Assembly (NCBI GenBank): GCA_900551745.1
Contig: URXA01000012.1
Location: 1 to 40,971 of the forward strand
DNA length: 40,971 bases
Origin: an uncultured Phascolarctobacterium sp.
GTDB taxonomy: Bacteria > Bacillota > Negativicutes > Acidaminococcales > Acidaminococcaceae
Reading direction: 5' to 3'
In this document: piece by piece, positions 1-8,184 of the stretch
Layout: each line of letters opens with the position of its first letter
How positions within the stretch are numbered: position 1 is the stretch's first letter
Made by a program: the position numbers and the translations under genes
Notes under the pieces: generated by a model
The model's input: only the letters and a program-made list of their open reading frames with translations
Databases searched by the model: none
Told to the model about the DNA's origin: nothing

Positions 1-32
1 AGCATGCTGGTATAAACGGCTAAAAAGAAAAA

Positions 33-56
33 CTCCCGGAAAACCGGGAGTTTTTT
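33..56. terminator. Intrinsic terminator downstream of the tautomerase gene
   Basis: A 7-bp perfect stem (CTCCCGG/CCGGGAG) with an AAAA loop is followed by six T on the plus strand and preceded by an A-rich run, so it can stop transcription from either side. It lies just past the stop codon of the minus-strand tautomerase and would also end whatever plus-strand gene enters from the left edge. Confidence 0.85.
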
Positions 57-58
57 AT

Positions 59-265
59 TTAGCTGTTTTTTTGACGGATCTCGGTAACAGAAATGCCTCC
101 GATGCCCCAATTATCAGTATCGACTTCATCGATAACGACAACAGTAGTCTTTTTGTTTTTACCGAGCACGTCGTGCAGCAGATTGGTAGCACCTTCTATC
201 AGGGCTTGTTTTTGCTCTGGTGTCACGTTGCCTTCACGGGTGATTTTAATATTTACGTAGGGCAT
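59..265 (-). CDS. 4-oxalocrotonate tautomerase family protein
   Basis: This 68-residue protein belongs to the small tautomerase superfamily, which uses an N-terminal proline, exposed by removal of the initiator Met, as the catalytic base. It starts MPYVNIKI, placing Pro directly after Met, and has the family pattern of strand, helix and strand with a GIGG turn near the C-terminus. An upstream in-frame Met at 343 is rejected because a strong AAGGAGG ribosome binding site lies just before the Met at 265 and because the catalytic proline requires that start. Family members isomerise keto/enol acids in aromatic or halo-acid breakdown, but nothing nearby shows a substrate. The gene is monocistronic, with its own extended -10 promoter and terminator. 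Confidence 0.9.
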   Translation of the reverse strand: MPYVNIKITREGNVTPEQKQALIEGATNLLHDVLGKNKKTTVVVIDEVDTDNWGIGGISVTEIRQKNS

Positions 266-289
266 AACAAAGACCTCCTTTTTTCTTTC

Positions 290-319
290 AGTATAGCATG
301 AAAGAATGAAAAACAACAA
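290..319 (-). promoter_or_regulatory. Likely promoter of the tautomerase gene
   Basis: Read on the minus strand, TATACT (290-295) is preceded by TG one base upstream, giving an extended -10. A weak TTGTTG (314-319) lies 18 bp further up as a possible -35. The transcript would begin just before the ribosome binding site. Confidence 0.45.
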
Positions 320-432
320 GAATTTTAAAGTGGGTGATATCATGAGTACGCTGTGTTTCCGCGGTGCTTTTTACAAAATATACAGGCAGGGACCGAAAGA
401 AAGGTTTTTTTGTAAAGTAAGGTAAAAAACGC

Positions 433-462
433 TTGTCAAGGCCGGAGTGCTTGTGCTATTAT
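433..462 (+). promoter_or_regulatory. Promoter of the pantothenate operon leader
   Basis: TTGTCA (433-438) and TATTAT (457-462) are separated by 18 bp and form a good SigA-type promoter. The transcript would start near 469, over 200 bases before the first gene. The stretch between 266 and 432 holds only the minus-strand promoter and no convincing gene. Confidence 0.7.
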
Positions 463-468
463 AGCGGT

Positions 469-604
469 GACCGTAAATGGCCGGGCAGTATCTTTGTGAG
501 CTGTACCATAAGCCGCAGGTCTTAATTTAAAATCAGTCATCAATCGCTTGGATCAGTAATGACCGGGACGAGACGCAATAACAAGGCCTTTTTATAAGTA
601 TTTT
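469..604 (+). promoter_or_regulatory. Structured leader RNA before the pantothenate genes, riboswitch-like
   Basis: About 135 bases lie between the promoter and an intrinsic terminator that precedes the first gene. Paired by eye, the RNA can form a closing helix (GGCC at 479-482 with 585-588, plus flanking A/U pairs), a hairpin at 484-507 with a two-base bulge, and a third arm at 515-576 (GC-AG-GTCT with AGAC-GC) that encloses a GTCAT/ATGAC hairpin at 536-563. A promoter, folded domain, terminator and gene in that order is the layout of an attenuating regulatory RNA. The published pan RNA motif is found upstream of pantothenate genes and is the obvious candidate, but I cannot confirm a match. 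A free-standing small RNA is the alternative. Confidence 0.5.
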
Positions 605-606
605 TG

Positions 607-634
607 CGCGCTCCCGGCGGGAGTGCGTTTTTTA
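607..634 (+). terminator. Leader terminator (attenuator) before the pantothenate operon
   Basis: A 9-bp stem including one G-T pair (607-615 with 619-627) with a GGC loop is followed by seven T. It lies 33 bases before the ribosome binding site of the first gene, so transcription must read through it for the operon to be expressed. Confidence 0.8.
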
Positions 635-680
635 TTTTACTGCCTTGGTTATGCTCTCAAGCGAAGAAAGGGAGGAAACC

Positions 681-1553
681 ATGAAAATAGGCATCATTGG
701 TCTGGGGAAGGTCGGCAGTGCTTTTTTGAAAGCCTGTACAGCGTCTGCTGCTCTGCAGGTCGTCAGCATCAAAGCAGGACGGTCGCCGGAAAGCGGTACA
801 AGGCTGACGGGCAGGAGTGACTTGCCGATGGCTGCCGTCGGGGCAGAGGTGCTGGAAGCAGCTGATGTAGTTTTGCTGACCGTTCCGGACGGGCAGATCG
901 CGGCAGCAGCTGAAACACTGGCTGCGGAAGTCGGTACTGCCGGGCGTAGGGATATTCTGTCAAAGAAGGTGTGCCTGCATTGCAGCGGTTCTTTGGGTTT
1001 GGACCCTTTGGCGGCGCTTTCTGCCTTGGGGATCCACTGCGGCAGTCTGCATCCATTGCAGAGCTTTGCCGGAGGCAGTGCCAGATTTAAAGATATCGGC
1101 ATGGCTGTTGATGGTGATAATGAAGCACAGCAAGCTGCCTGTTATCTGGCCGAAGCGCTTCAGGCCTATCCATTCAGAGTTCCTGAAGCGGAGCGCAGTG
1201 CCTATCATGCGGCTGCTTGTTTTTGTTCTAATTATCTTGTGACAATAACTGCGATAGCACAGCAACTGTTTGAACGCTGGACACCTGACAAGGCGACGGC
1301 CTTGCAGTTTTTGCTGCCGCTGCTGGATGGGACTGTCAGTAATCTGCATCAGGTACCGTTGGCCCGCAGGGCATTGACCGGGCCGATTGCCCGCGGTGAT
1401 GCAGGTACTGTAGCAGGGCATCTGAAAATTCTGCCGGAGGAACTGCAGCCTGCCTATCGGGAACTGGCGCTCCAAACTGTGCGTCTGGCGAGTGCGAACG
1501 GCAGTATCGATGAAACGAAAGCAAAAAGTTTACAAGAACTATTGAAAGCTTGA
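681..1553 (+). CDS. Rossmann-fold and DUF2520 domain oxidoreductase of the pantothenate operon
   Basis: The 290-residue protein opens with a dinucleotide-binding motif (MKIGIIGLGKVGSAF, residues 1-15) and continues into the DUF2520 C-terminal domain with the typical SGSLGLDPL and GSLHPLQSF segments around residues 105-130. The family resembles F420/NADP-dependent and ketopantoate-type reductases. As first gene before panB, panC and panD, it may supply the ketopantoate reductase step (PanE role), but that is inferred from position; no biochemical assignment follows from sequence. The start at 681 is chosen over an upstream in-frame Met at 645 because GGGAGG lies just before it and the upstream start is jammed against the leader terminator. 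The gap to panB is 18 bases. Confidence 0.85.
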   Translation: MKIGIIGLGKVGSAFLKACTASAALQVVSIKAGRSPESGTRLTGRSDLPMAAVGAEVLEAADVVLLTVPDGQIAAAAETLAAEVGTAGRRDILSKKVCLHCSGSLGLDPLAALSALGIHCGSLHPLQSFAGGSARFKDIGMAVDGDNEAQQAACYLAEALQAYPFRVPEAERSAYHAAACFCSNYLVTITAIAQQLFERWTPDKATALQFLLPLLDGTVSNLHQVPLARRALTGPIARGDAGTVAGHLKILPEELQPAYRELALQTVRLASANGSIDETKAKSLQELLKA

Positions 1554-1571
1554 CAGTAAAGGAGTAAAGCC

Positions 1572-2411
1572 ATGAATAAAAAAGCAATAACCACAGCGAC
1601 TATCAAAGCAATGAAACAGCAGGGCGAACCGATAACGATGGTCACAGCATACGACGTTGCGATGGCCCGTAATGTTAATGAAGCCGGTGTCGAGATGATT
1701 CTGGTAGGTGATTCTGTTGGCAATGTGATGCTGGGGTACGGTTCTACTGTGCCCGTAACGATGGAAGAGATGCTTCATCATACCAAAGCGGTGATGCGAG
1801 CCTGCGGTCCGGCACTGGTTGTCGCCGACATGCCTTTTATGAGTTATCAGGCCAGCATTGCCGATGGTCTTTATAATGCGGCCCGTTTTTTAAAAGAAAC
1901 TGGCTGTACGGCAGTAAAACTGGAGGGCGGCAGTGAGATCTGTGAACTGGTCCAAAAAATGGTTGTTGCAGGTATTCCCGTGGTCGGGCACATTGGGCTG
2001 ACGCCGCAGTCTGTCAATCAAATGGGCGGCTTTAAGGTGCAGGGCAAAGATGCAGCCGCAGCGCAGAAATTGCTGGATGATGCTAAAGCGTTAGAGGCGG
2101 CAGGAGCTTTTGCTATTGTGCTGGAATGCGTGCCTGCTGCTTTGGCGGCCAAGGTGACTGCTGCACTGAAAACAGCGGCAACTATCGGTATCGGCGCCGG
2201 AAATGCCTGTGACGGGCAGGTACTGGTCTGTAATGATCTGCTGGGATTTTCGGACGGTTTCTGTCCGAAATTTGCAAAAAAATACAGCGATCTGCACGGA
2301 AGCATCGTCAGCGCGGTGCAGCAATATATCAGGGAAGTTAAGGAGCGCAGTTTTCCTGCGCCTGAGCATACGTTTAAAATAGATGATGAAGTTTTAGAGA
2401 AAGTATATTGA
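1572..2411 (+). CDS. panB: 3-methyl-2-oxobutanoate hydroxymethyltransferase
   Basis: PanB transfers a hydroxymethyl group from methylene-tetrahydrofolate to 2-ketoisovalerate to give ketopantoate, the first committed pantothenate step, in the cytoplasm. The 279-residue length is normal. Family signatures are present in order: the metal-binding aspartate in VGDSVGNVMLGY (about residue 47), a second in VADMPFMSY (about 86), KLEGG (about 116-120), VGHIGLTPQSV (about 138-148), and the glutamate in IVLECVP (about 182), which corresponds to the catalytic Glu of the family. A ribosome binding site, AAAGGAG, precedes ATG. panC follows after 15 bases, so the genes are co-transcribed. Confidence 0.97.
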   Translation: MNKKAITTATIKAMKQQGEPITMVTAYDVAMARNVNEAGVEMILVGDSVGNVMLGYGSTVPVTMEEMLHHTKAVMRACGPALVVADMPFMSYQASIADGLYNAARFLKETGCTAVKLEGGSEICELVQKMVVAGIPVVGHIGLTPQSVNQMGGFKVQGKDAAAAQKLLDDAKALEAAGAFAIVLECVPAALAAKVTAALKTAATIGIGAGNACDGQVLVCNDLLGFSDGFCPKFAKKYSDLHGSIVSAVQQYIREVKERSFPAPEHTFKIDDEVLEKVY

Positions 2412-2426
2412 GAGGAAGCTTGTAAA

Positions 2427-3281
2427 ATGAAACTTTGCCAAACGACAGCAGATTTACAGGAAGAGGTAGCTTTAGCAAAGGCAGCGGGCAAAAGCATCGG
2501 GCTGGTGCCGACTATGGGGGCTTTGCATGAAGGGCATGGTTCACTGATCGCCGCCGCACGTAAAGAGAATGAGCTGGTGATAGTCAGTGTTTTTGTCAAT
2601 CCGACACAGTTTGGGCCGGGGGAGGATCTGGAAGCCTACCCGCGCACTCTGGAAGCCGACTGTATACTTGCGGGGAAAATGGGGGCCGATATCGTTTTTG
2701 CCCCTGCGGCTAAAGAAATGTATCCCAGTGCAGATATGACCTGGGTAGAGGTAACAGGTGATATTACAAATGTTTTATGCGGCCGCAGCCGTCCCATACA
2801 TTTTCGTGGCGTGACTACTGTTGTCAGCAAGCTGTTCAATCTGGCCCAGCCTGACAGGGCTTATTTTGGGCAGAAGGACGCGCAGCAGGTACAGGTTATC
2901 AAACGAATGGTCAAAGATCTGTTTTTTAATGTTCAGCTGCGGATCATGCCGATTGTACGTGAGGCTGACGGCCTGGCTAAAAGTTCGCGTAATACTTATT
3001 TGAGCCAGGAAGAACGCACAGCCGCTTTGATTTTATCAAAAAGCCTGCGTTATGCGGAAGCACTTTTTAAACAGGGTGAGCGTGATGGCAGTAAGCTTGC
3101 AGCTGAAACTGCCAGGCTGATCGGTTCAGAGCCGTTGAGTGAGATTGACTATGTGGAAATTTGTGAGCTGCCCGATCTGAAGCCTGCTGCAGGTGAGATT
3201 ACCGGTTCGTGCTTACTGGCGGTAGCAGTGCGTTTTGGGACTACGCGGCTGATCGATAATGTGATTTTGGAGGTTGAATAA
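2427..3281 (+). CDS. panC: Pantothenate synthetase
   Basis: PanC condenses pantoate and beta-alanine using ATP, through a pantoyl-adenylate. The 284-residue protein shows the nucleotidyl-transferase signature VPTMGALHEGHGSLI near residues 27-41 (the HIGH-like motif), FVNPTQFGPGEDL around residues 59-71, FGQKDAQQV for ATP binding and the KSSRNTYLS loop corresponding to KMSKS. The GAGAGGAAG ribosome binding site lies ahead of the ATG. The stop codon directly abuts the start of panD, indicating tight translational coupling, and its product uses the beta-alanine that PanD makes. Confidence 0.97.
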   Translation: MKLCQTTADLQEEVALAKAAGKSIGLVPTMGALHEGHGSLIAAARKENELVIVSVFVNPTQFGPGEDLEAYPRTLEADCILAGKMGADIVFAPAAKEMYPSADMTWVEVTGDITNVLCGRSRPIHFRGVTTVVSKLFNLAQPDRAYFGQKDAQQVQVIKRMVKDLFFNVQLRIMPIVREADGLAKSSRNTYLSQEERTAALILSKSLRYAEALFKQGERDGSKLAAETARLIGSEPLSEIDYVEICELPDLKPAAGEITGSCLLAVAVRFGTTRLIDNVILEVE

Positions 3282-3665
3282 ATGCTTTTGAATATGTTTC
3301 ATGGAAAAATCCACCGTGCGACGGTGACAGAAGCCTGTCTAGAATATATGGGCAGTATTACTATTGATTCCGAGCTGTTGGAGCTTTCGGGAATCATGCC
3401 GGGCGAGCGGGTACAGATCGTTGATAATAATAATGGCAGCCGCCTGGAAACTTATGTTATTGCAGGGGAACGCGGCAGCGGTGTGATTTGCCTTAATGGC
3501 GCTGCGGCACGCAAGGTGGCAGTGGGCGATACAGTGATCATTATCGCGTATGCGCTGATGACGCCTGAGGAGGCGGCAGGCTTTGAACCCAAGGTAGTTA
3601 TGGTAGACGCAAATAACCGCCCTGTTAATGTGCGCGGAACAGAAAAAGAACGCGAAATAGGTTAA
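3282..3665 (+). CDS. panD: Aspartate 1-decarboxylase proenzyme
   Basis: PanD makes beta-alanine from L-aspartate. It is a pyruvoyl enzyme made as a proenzyme that cleaves itself between Gly and Ser; the YMGSITIDSELL segment near residues 22-33 contains this Gly-Ser bond. The 127-residue length, the LETYVIAGERGSG strand and NGAAARK motif are all typical. Its ribosome binding site, GGAGG, is inside the end of panC. It is the last gene of the operon and is followed by a strong terminator. Confidence 0.97.
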   Translation: MLLNMFHGKIHRATVTEACLEYMGSITIDSELLELSGIMPGERVQIVDNNNGSRLETYVIAGERGSGVICLNGAAARKVAVGDTVIIIAYALMTPEEAAGFEPKVVMVDANNRPVNVRGTEKEREIG

Positions 3666-3670
3666 TAAAA

Positions 3671-3705
3671 AACCTCCGTAAGCATTTTGCCTGCGGAGGT
3701 TTTGG
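3671..3705. terminator. Bidirectional terminator between panD and sbcC
   Basis: AACCTCCG (3671-3678) pairs with CGGAGGTT (3694-3701), flanked by A residues on the left and T residues on the right. It separates the convergent panD and sbcC genes and can serve both. Confidence 0.85.
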
Positions 3706-3709
3706 TTTG

Positions 3710-6034
3710 TTAAACGTGAAAAACAGCAGTACTGCCACGCTGGCCGGGGATCACTTCCAACCGGGCTGAAATGCGTTCGCGCAGCTCGCTGACGTGGGAA
3801 ATGATTCCTACCAGACGACCGCCTTTCTGCAGATCGGTAAGCGTGCGGATAGCCATATCCAGGGCTTCGGAGTCAAGCGTGCCAAAACCTTCATCGACCA
3901 GAATGGTATCAAGGCGGATACCTCCCGCATAGGCCTGCACTACATCGGAAAGCCCCAAGGCCAGCGAGAGTGAAGCCAGAAACAGTTCTCCGCCGCTAAG
4001 TGTTTTGACTGGACGGGCAACGCCTGTAAAGCTGTCGGTAACTTCAATGTTCAAACCGTTTTCCCTTCTGGCATCCAGAACGTCACCGGTACGTGATAAA
4101 CTGTAGCGGCCACGGCTCATAGAGGTTAAACGCAGATTGGCGGCTTGCAGTACGTCGTCTAAAATAGCCTGCAAAACAAATGCGGAAAAGGTAAGTCGTG
4201 AGGGATTATTGCCTCTTGCGGTTTCTGCCAGAGAGGCGGCAGTTTGATAGTCGTCCTGTAAAGCGCTCATCTTTTTTTCCAATTCCTGCAGCTGGAGCTG
4301 TGCTTTTTGCAGATCAGAAAGTTCTTTGGCGGTTACTGCCGTTTGAGCTGTCAGCTGACGGTAGAGAGAGTCTGCCTGCTGTTCTGCTGCTTTACAGGCA
4401 CTGAGTTCTGGATCGGTCTTACCGTTGACGGCATTTTGAGCGCGTTGCAGACGGTCTGTTGCTGCGGCCAGATTTTGTTCATAGGCGGAGATGGTCTGCT
4501 GCAGTTGTTTTCGCGTACTTTCAGTACGCAAAGCGGCAAGAAAGGCTGTCTGTGATTCAAAGTCTGAAGCGTCCAGGCGTTCTTTAAAATGTTCGCGCAG
4601 AGCGCTGAATTCTTTGGTAGCATTTACAGAAGCCGCCTGGTTTGCTTTCAGAGTAGCTTCGCAGCCTGCCAGATGCAGTTGAGCCTGCTGATAGCTTTGC
4701 TGCAGCAGCTGTAAGGTCTGGACCTGTCCGGTAATCGTCTGTGTTTTCAACTGCAGCTCAGATTTCTGGGCCGCAGTTATTGTAGCCGGGTGCGGATGCT
4801 GCAAAGCTCCGCAGACAGGACACGGCTTATTGTCAATGAGAGCCGCGGCCAGACGTTCCAATTCGGAAGTGACGCCTGATAATTTAGCGGCTTCGCTGTG
4901 GAGCTGCAGGATTCGCTGGTTCAAAAGCTCCAGCGCTTTATCCAGGTTCGCAGTATCCTTGATACTTTGACCGTCAAGCTGTTGTAATTGTTCTGAAAGC
5001 TTTTGGTACAGTTCTTGCAGCTTTGCTTGCGCCGCTGCTGTTGCCTGCTGAGCGCTTTGTTCGGCTGACAGACATTCCTGGTTGTGTTTATGCGCACGCA
5101 GGGTAGAGTTGTAAATTTCTTCCAGCAGTGCGGCTTTATCAGCCTGTGCTGCTTCAGTTTTTGCAGTTTCAACAGCGCTGCTCTGTTCTGTCAAAGTTAA
5201 GAAAGCCGTTCGTGCGGCAGTTGCTTCCGCAAAAGCATTATGCAGCTCCTGAGCCTGCTGCAATTGCAGTTTTGCTGCTGCAAGCTGTGCGGCCGCAGTC
5301 TGCAGTGCGGCAGTTTCTTCCTTTTGCCGCTGTAGAAATATTTGGATGTTAGCAAGAAGCTGGTCGTTGTTTTCACATTCGGTGCTGTTCAAAATAAACT
5401 GCCGCTGTTGTTTAAGTGTTTTATAATCGTTGTCGATAGCAGTGCTGCGTTCTGCCAGCAGTGCTTCGATACGCCGGTACAGCTCGGTTTTGAAGATCGT
5501 TTCTAGAATAGTCTTGCGGTCTTTCGATTCGGCGATCAGAAACCGTCTGAATTCTCCCTGAGGCAACAAAACTATTTGACGGAACTGTTCCGCTTTAAAC
5601 CCAATAAGTTCTGTAATTTTTTTGGTCACTTCGTCACTTTTTGCGGCCAGCGGTTCCTTGCTGCCGTCGGCGAGGATTTTAAAAAGGGCGGCTGCTGCCG
5701 GTACCTTTCGAGTGCCCTCGCCGCGTTGCTTTTTTAATTCCTGCTCGGGAGCTCTCAGTACCTGATAGTTATATTCTCCGCTTTTAAAGGTAAATTCTAC
5801 TTCGGTTTTTTGTTCGGCGGGAGCGTAGTCGCTGCGCAGGTTTTTACTTTCGCGCAGATCGCCGCTGGCGCTGCCGTATAAAGCGAAGCTGATCGCATCT
5901 AAAATAGTAGTTTTGCCGGAACCGGTCGGTCCGTGGATCAGGAAAAAGTTTTTATCTCCTAAAAGCGTGAAGTCAATAATTTGCTCACCGGCGTAAGCAC
6001 CAAAGGCCCGCATGATAAGTTGTAATGGTTTCAT
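3710..6034 (-). CDS. sbcC: Exonuclease SbcC, ATPase subunit
   Basis: SbcC is the SMC-like ATPase of the SbcCD (Mre11-Rad50) nuclease, which opens hairpins and processes blocked DNA ends. The 774-residue protein has the N-terminal Walker A GPTGSGKTT at residues 35-43, two long Gln/Ala-rich coiled-coil arms, a zinc hook CPVCG near residue 405, and a C-terminal LSGGELFLASLSL signature with Walker B TILVDEGFGTLD. It is shorter than the roughly 1050 residues of the E. coli protein, which by the layout reflects shorter coiled coils rather than truncation. It begins two bases after the sbcD stop codon, so the pair is translationally linked. Confidence 0.96.
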   Translation of the reverse strand: MKPLQLIMRAFGAYAGEQIIDFTLLGDKNFFLIHGPTGSGKTTILDAISFALYGSASGDLRESKNLRSDYAPAEQKTEVEFTFKSGEYNYQVLRAPEQELKKQRGEGTRKVPAAAALFKILADGSKEPLAAKSDEVTKKITELIGFKAEQFRQIVLLPQGEFRRFLIAESKDRKTILETIFKTELYRRIEALLAERSTAIDNDYKTLKQQRQFILNSTECENNDQLLANIQIFLQRQKEETAALQTAAAQLAAAKLQLQQAQELHNAFAEATAARTAFLTLTEQSSAVETAKTEAAQADKAALLEEIYNSTLRAHKHNQECLSAEQSAQQATAAAQAKLQELYQKLSEQLQQLDGQSIKDTANLDKALELLNQRILQLHSEAAKLSGVTSELERLAAALIDNKPCPVCGALQHPHPATITAAQKSELQLKTQTITGQVQTLQLLQQSYQQAQLHLAGCEATLKANQAASVNATKEFSALREHFKERLDASDFESQTAFLAALRTESTRKQLQQTISAYEQNLAAATDRLQRAQNAVNGKTDPELSACKAAEQQADSLYRQLTAQTAVTAKELSDLQKAQLQLQELEKKMSALQDDYQTAASLAETARGNNPSRLTFSAFVLQAILDDVLQAANLRLTSMSRGRYSLSRTGDVLDARRENGLNIEVTDSFTGVARPVKTLSGGELFLASLSLALGLSDVVQAYAGGIRLDTILVDEGFGTLDSEALDMAIRTLTDLQKGGRLVGIISHVSELRERISARLEVIPGQRGSTAVFHV

Positions 6035-6036
6035 GG

Positions 6037-7179
6037 TCAGGCCTGCCTTTCTGTCTGCACTTCGCTGTTAATAATGTCCGATAAAAGGGATTTTTCGCTT
6101 TCGGTGAGCTGGCGATTGTTGACTTGTGTAAAAAAAGCTTCAAAAAGCTCGGCGGTACCAAGTTTTTTATGATTGACTGCGGCAGTGTCCGCATCGCGGC
6201 CAGTATGCAGCCGTGCGTATTCTAAATGCAGGATATTGGGGTAGACCTGCTCAAGCCGGTATTTGGCATCCAGTATCGGCTGTTCGTCAGTCAGGGTCAC
6301 CTGCAAATAATAATCATAAAATTCCGGCTGCGGTTTGCTGACTAATTCAGAAAAACTGCCGCGCAGGCAGGCCAGTTCCCGGCGAGGCTTGAGCTGTACT
6401 GTTTCAACAGTAATACTGCCGTCTGCGTCCATATCGATAATATGTACACCCTTGGACTGCTGGACTTCATTGAAGGAATATTTGAGCAGGGAACCGCTGT
6501 AACGTACCTTGCTGCTGCCGCTCTGGCAGGCGTGCAGATGTCCTAAAGCCGCATAATTAAACGGGGCAAAGCAGTCGATGCCTACGGTGGTTGCTCCGCC
6601 GATAGCCAGAGGACGTTCGCTGTCCGGAGATTCCTGCGCTCCTGTTAAAAAGACATGTGCCAGCGCAACCTTACGCGCTGTATCGGGGATCTGTCTTAAC
6701 TGGCTGCTTATCTGCCAGCGAACAACATCTTCGTGTGTTTTTAAAGGCTGCCGGAGCAGCTCGGAGGCTGCTAAGGGCTCGCCATAAGTCAGCGGTGCAA
6801 AATAAACGGGGCCGTAGGTATCATATAATACAACGGGCTGGGTAGAAGGGCTGACTGGACCGGTGATATAAAGCTTGTTCTGAGATAACAGGCTTTGACC
6901 GAAGCCGAGACGGTCGGCATTATCGTGATTGCCGGCGATCATAATGACATTTTTGCCGGCCTCCTGGACTAAACGGCGCAGAACCTCGTCCAGCAGGGTC
7001 ACTGCCTGTGTCGGCGGTACGGCGCGGTCATAAATGTCGCCGGCTATCAGGACGGCGTCAACATTGCTGTCTTTGACCAGGGCGATTAGTTCTTCCAGTA
7101 CTATAGCCTGATCGTCGGTCATATGTAAGCCGTGAAAAATACGGCCCAGGTGCCAGTCGGAAGTATGTAAAAAACGCAT
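6037..7179 (-). CDS. sbcD: Exonuclease SbcD, nuclease subunit
   Basis: SbcD is the Mn2+-dependent phosphoesterase partner of SbcC. The 380 residues show the calcineurin-like metal ligands in order: DWHLG at residues 8-12, AGDIYDRAVPP near 46-56, AGNHDNADRLGFG near 82-94 and GHLH near 217. The C-terminal part is the usual SbcD capping domain. A strong AAAGGAGG ribosome binding site precedes the ATG. It sits between the patatin gene (13-base gap) and sbcC (2-base gap) on the minus strand, and all three are probably one transcript. Confidence 0.96.
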   Translation of the reverse strand: MRFLHTSDWHLGRIFHGLHMTDDQAIVLEELIALVKDSNVDAVLIAGDIYDRAVPPTQAVTLLDEVLRRLVQEAGKNVIMIAGNHDNADRLGFGQSLLSQNKLYITGPVSPSTQPVVLYDTYGPVYFAPLTYGEPLAASELLRQPLKTHEDVVRWQISSQLRQIPDTARKVALAHVFLTGAQESPDSERPLAIGGATTVGIDCFAPFNYAALGHLHACQSGSSKVRYSGSLLKYSFNEVQQSKGVHIIDMDADGSITVETVQLKPRRELACLRGSFSELVSKPQPEFYDYYLQVTLTDEQPILDAKYRLEQVYPNILHLEYARLHTGRDADTAAVNHKKLGTAELFEAFFTQVNNRQLTESEKSLLSDIINSEVQTERQA

Positions 7180-7192
7180 GGTTCCTCCTTTA

Positions 7193-8047
7193 TTACTTAC
7201 GATAAAGCTGCATGATTTCGTGAAATTTTGCCAATCCGCATTCGATACCGTGATCGTGCAGTTTTAAAAGCTGCTGCGGTTTCTGGTCCAGCCTGCCGAT
7301 CTTTAAAGGTGCGGTTGGACGAATGATAACGGCCTTGCCGTCCTGTTCCAGTTGTTCAGCAAAAGCAAGCTGGTCATTATATAGGTCAGGACGTCTGGCC
7401 ATGGTTTCCCATAATTTAGGATAGTGTTTATAGACGAGGCGCAGCAGATATTGCGGTACCGGACGTTTTTTACGGTAACCGGCATTACGGGTAAGCACGA
7501 TAACGAATTTCTGATAACCGTCAGCAATGGATTTGCTGATAGGTATGGGCTCTACTATAGCTCCGTCTAATAATTTATGGCCGCCGATGGTGACGACAGG
7601 GGCAAAAAAGGGCAATGAAGCGGATGCGCGCAGCGGCAGAAAATCTTTATCCATATCGCCCTGGGTATACCAGACAGGCTTGCCTGTGATAACATCGGTC
7701 GTGCCGACATAAAGCTGTCCGGGATATTTACGAAAGGCTTCATAGTCAAAAGGCAGCAAATTCTGCGGCAGTTCTTTGAGAATGAAGTCAAAACCAAAAA
7801 GTGAACGGGTCCTGAGCCAGTTGCTCAGGCTGCAGTAACGTTTATCACCAACATAATTTTGGATGATGCGTCTGGTACGCAGCGGTTGCTGTGACATATA
7901 GGAAACAATATTGCAGGCGCCTGCAGAAACGCCGACAATATGCGGGAAAATAAGTTCTTTCTGCATAAATGCTTCAAAAACTCCGGCGGAAAACATGCCC
8001 CGCATACCGCCGCCTTCCAAAACCAGGCTGATACCGCTTACTATCAT
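7193..8047 (-). CDS. Patatin-like phospholipase family protein
   Basis: This 284-residue predicted serine acyl hydrolase has the patatin oxyanion motif GGGMRG at residues 12-17, the nucleophile elbow GVSAG with Ser41, and the DGA catalytic aspartate motif in LLDGAIVEP. It resembles the bacterial YjjU-type patatins; the lipid substrate is unknown. There is no signal peptide or membrane segment. The start at 8047 is chosen over an upstream in-frame Met at 8089 because GAGGTG lies six bases before it and the conserved domain begins within five residues. It heads the minus-strand unit with sbcD and sbcC. Confidence 0.9.
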   Translation of the reverse strand: MIVSGISLVLEGGGMRGMFSAGVFEAFMQKELIFPHIVGVSAGACNIVSYMSQQPLRTRRIIQNYVGDKRYCSLSNWLRTRSLFGFDFILKELPQNLLPFDYEAFRKYPGQLYVGTTDVITGKPVWYTQGDMDKDFLPLRASASLPFFAPVVTIGGHKLLDGAIVEPIPISKSIADGYQKFVIVLTRNAGYRKKRPVPQYLLRLVYKHYPKLWETMARRPDLYNDQLAFAEQLEQDGKAVIIRPTAPLKIGRLDQKPQQLLKLHDHGIECGLAKFHEIMQLYRK

Positions 8048-8123
8048 ACATGACACCTCGTAATCAATGATATAAATATTATACACCATTTGTAACGCCT
8101 GCGGGAATTTGGGCGGCAGGAAA

Positions 8124-8152
8124 TTGTCTGCCGGCGGCTGATATGTTATGAT
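8124..8152 (+). promoter_or_regulatory. Promoter of the asparaginase gene
   Basis: TTGTCT (8124-8129) and TATGAT (8147-8152) have 17-bp spacing, and the -10 is extended by TG at 8144-8145. The start codon is 33 bases further on. Confidence 0.65.
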
Positions 8153-8184
8153 GAAGTAAATAATGATGCAAGGAAGGTGCGAGC

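Noticed and set aside
342..425. 27-codon frame after GGGTGAT upstream of the pantothenate promoter
   Set aside because: Too short, with no recognisable content and no separate promoter; chance is likely.
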